Below are positions 14,086 through 15,465 of a stretch of 15,465 nucleotides of DNA, piece after piece. The stretch is from an uncultured Clostridia bacterium (lineage in GTDB: Bacteria > Bacillota > Clostridia > TANB77 > CAG-508), in NCBI GenBank assembly GCA_934167435.1, contig CAKPKZ010000027.1, positions 1 through 15,465 on the forward strand, given 5' to 3'. Position numbers and translations under genes: made by a program. The stretch's first letter is position 1, and each line of letters begins with the position of its first letter. The notes below the pieces were generated by a model that was given only the letters and a program-made list of their open reading frames with translations, made no database searches and was not told the DNA's origin.

Positions 14086-14361
14086 TTATAATTCTAAATA
14101 AGCATATTCTTCTTCTTTATTTTACTCATATTTAATTTGTTTTTAGTATATGTTTCTTTTTCAAAATTCCTTATAAGCATATCCTCAGATGAAACAGAGA
14201 ATTTATAACATATCCAATATATAAATTTATTTACAGTATTTTTAAATCTATCAACTACTTTTTCTAAAAAAGTAATTTTTTATTCAAGTTTATCAATTTT
14301 CTTTTAGTGCTTTTCTTATATCTTTTGTTTCTAAAAATACAATTCCATTAAGTGTTTTCAT
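14086..14361 (-). pseudogene. decayed gene, possibly the tail of a mobilisation/recombination protein
   Basis: ATG 14361 on the minus strand, with AAAGGAAA upstream, opens MKTLNGIVFLETKDIRKALK and stops at a TGA after 22 codons. In other frames the protein-like text continues: KIDKLE, a TAA, then FLEKVVDRFKNTVNKF, IYWICYKFSVSSEDMLIRN and FEKETYTKNKLNMS, and after one more shift KEEEYAYLEL to a TAA at 14086. At least two frameshifts and one nonsense codon are present. The helical text with FEKET faintly recalls C-termini of plasmid Mob/Pre proteins, but I am not confident. It lies directly before the other decayed gene in the same direction, so they were probably an operon. Confidence 0.6.
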
Positions 14362-14472
14362 AAGCGTTTTTCCTTTCGTAAAAATCTCAAATATAAACTT
14401 TTTAAAGTGTTAATATATCTTTGAGTTGCATTGATGATATATGGATTATTAAAAATTGTCAATGAACGTTTT

Positions 14473-14502
14473 TTGAAAGGATTTTGAAAAAATCAATATA
14501 TA
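14473..14502 (+). promoter_or_regulatory. possible promoter of the DUF3800 gene
   Basis: TTGAAA (14473-14478), an 18-base spacer and TATATA (14497-14502). A TATAAT overlaps it at 14499-14504 but would need a 20-base spacer. This leaves a leader of about 75 bases before GTG 14585. Confidence 0.4.
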
Positions 14503-14584
14503 ATTGTTCACATTTTTTAATCAAAGTCTTATAACACAAGTAATTATTTGGTTATCAAAAATTTTTTACATAGGAGATGAGAAA

Positions 14585-15434
14585 GTGCAAGAGATAACAT
14601 ATAGAATTTATTCAGACGAATCAGTAAGTGATGGAAAATACTATAGCAATTTTTATGGGCGGAGCTCTAGTTAAAGTTGCATATGTTCAAGATATAGAAA
14701 AAAAGTTAAACGATAAGAAAAAAGAACTAAATTTAAATGGCGAAATTAAATGGTCAAAAGTTACTGAAAACTATTTAGAAAAATATATAGAAATGATTAA
14801 TTTGTTTTTTACTTTTATTAAATCTGGCAAAATAAAAGTAAGAATTATGTTGGCTCAAAATGCACATGTTGCTGATAAACTAACGAAAGAACAAACAGAT
14901 AATGAATATAGTATTTTATATTATTATTTTTTGAAAGATGCATTTGGAATAAAGTATAGTAATCCAACACCTTATAAAGCAAAAATAAATTTTTCTTTAT
15001 ATTTAGATGATTTACCATGTTCAAAAGAACAAAAAGAAACATTTAAAAAGAGTTTATTTAGAAATAATTTTGGATTTCAACAAAATAACGTTGAAATTAC
15101 TGAGTTTATAGAAATAGATTCAAAAAAACATGTAATTCAACAATGTATGGATATAATATTAGGCTCAATGAATTTTAAATTAAACGATTTCAATAAAATA
15201 AAAGATGAAACTACTGGAAAAAGGTCAAAAAGAACAATAGCAAAAGAAAAATTATACAAAGTAATTTATACAAATATAGCATCAATTAGAAAGAACTTTA
15301 ATATTGGTATTACAACTGGAACAGATGGAGATGTAACAAATTATTGGAAACATGCATATAGACATTGGAATTTTATATCTTCATATTCTCATTTTGATGA
15401 AAGTGCGCCACGAGCGTATAATCAAGTAGCATAG
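14585..15434 (+). pseudogene. DUF3800 family gene with a single frameshift
   Basis: The true start is probably GTG 14585, seven bases after AGGAGA. It gives QEITYRIYSDESVSDGKYYS, whose I-Y-x-D-E-S opening is the hallmark of DUF3800 proteins, for which an RNase H-like fold has been suggested. After NFY the frame fails at GGG 14657-14659. Removing one G continues perfectly into GGALVKVAYVQDIEKKLN, then GEIKWSKVTENYLEKYIEM, LYLDDLPCSKEQK, QCMDIILGSMNFKL, and a C-terminal HWNFISSYSHFDE to TAG 15432. The restored length is about 282 residues. An in-frame ATG at 14628 would produce a protein lacking the D-E-S motif. DUF3800 genes are common in phages and defence-rich accessory regions. It may be a read error, a recent mutation, or a phase switch. 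Confidence 0.75.
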
Positions 15435-15443
15435 TACTTGAAA

Positions 15444-15459
15444 ATACAATAAATTGTAT
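15444..15459. repeat. short inverted repeat at the window end
   Basis: ATACAAT-AA-ATTGTAT, ten bases after the DUF3800 stop. It could be a weak terminator stem, but the tail lies largely outside the window and only GATGA follows. Confidence 0.3.
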
Positions 15460-15465
15460 AGATGA

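Noticed and set aside
1..15465. CRISPR arrays, tRNA or rRNA genes, intact insertion sequences
   Set aside because: No regularly spaced repeats, no tRNA-like cloverleaf or rRNA text, and no transposase frame were seen on either strand.

Overview
The window is very AT-rich, with ATG/GTG/TTG starts behind strong AGGAGG-type ribosome binding sites, TTGACA-17-TATAAT promoters and U-tailed hairpin terminators. Together with the long class III fructose-1,6-bisphosphatase typical of Bacillota, this points to a low-GC Clostridia-like firmicute chromosome. TGA is used as a normal stop (end of the YrdC gene), so the standard bacterial code applies.

Layout. 1-2215: a promoter, a structured leader ending in an intrinsic-terminator-like hairpin, a RimJ/RimL-type GNAT acetyltransferase and folC, apparently one transcript. 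2297-4000: a monocistronic, membrane-anchored fusion of rhodanese-like, Big2 and thioredoxin-like modules, with its own promoter and terminator. 4011-4659: a CYTH-fold gene on the minus strand. 4720-6040: a SAM methyltransferase, a YrdC/Sua5-type protein and a 22-codon reading frame overlapping it. 6114-6967: a two-TM protein and a minimal nucleotidyltransferase-like protein.

7072-8927 is a zone of gene decay: a truncated membrane protein, a ketopantoate-reductase-family gene lacking its Rossmann start and carrying a frameshift, a small membrane/barrel protein with a doubtful start, and a CMD-cupin gene with a nonsense codon and an internal deletion. It is followed by intact fbp (9039-11009) with its own promoter.

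11026-13765 is accessory. A divergent cupin-like gene converges on a minus-strand gene whose protein joins a coiled coil, a detached RNA polymerase alpha C-terminal domain (alphaCTD) and an unrecognised helical domain. These two genes look less AT-extreme than their neighbours. Next come remnants at 12621-13026 and a well-regulated hypothetical gene at 13264-13716 with promoter, palindrome and terminator. 13770-15434 is decayed again: two tandem broken genes on the minus strand and a DUF3800 gene with one frameshift.

The best candidate for something undescribed is the orphan alphaCTD protein. It keeps most of the alphaCTD signature but has Phe where the conserved DNA-binding Arg (Arg265 of E. 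coli RpoA) should be. The leader before the acetyltransferase and the rhodanese-Big2-thioredoxin fusion come next. Many breaks in the decayed genes are one-base changes in short homopolymers, so read error must be excluded for those. The truncations and deletions cannot be explained that way.
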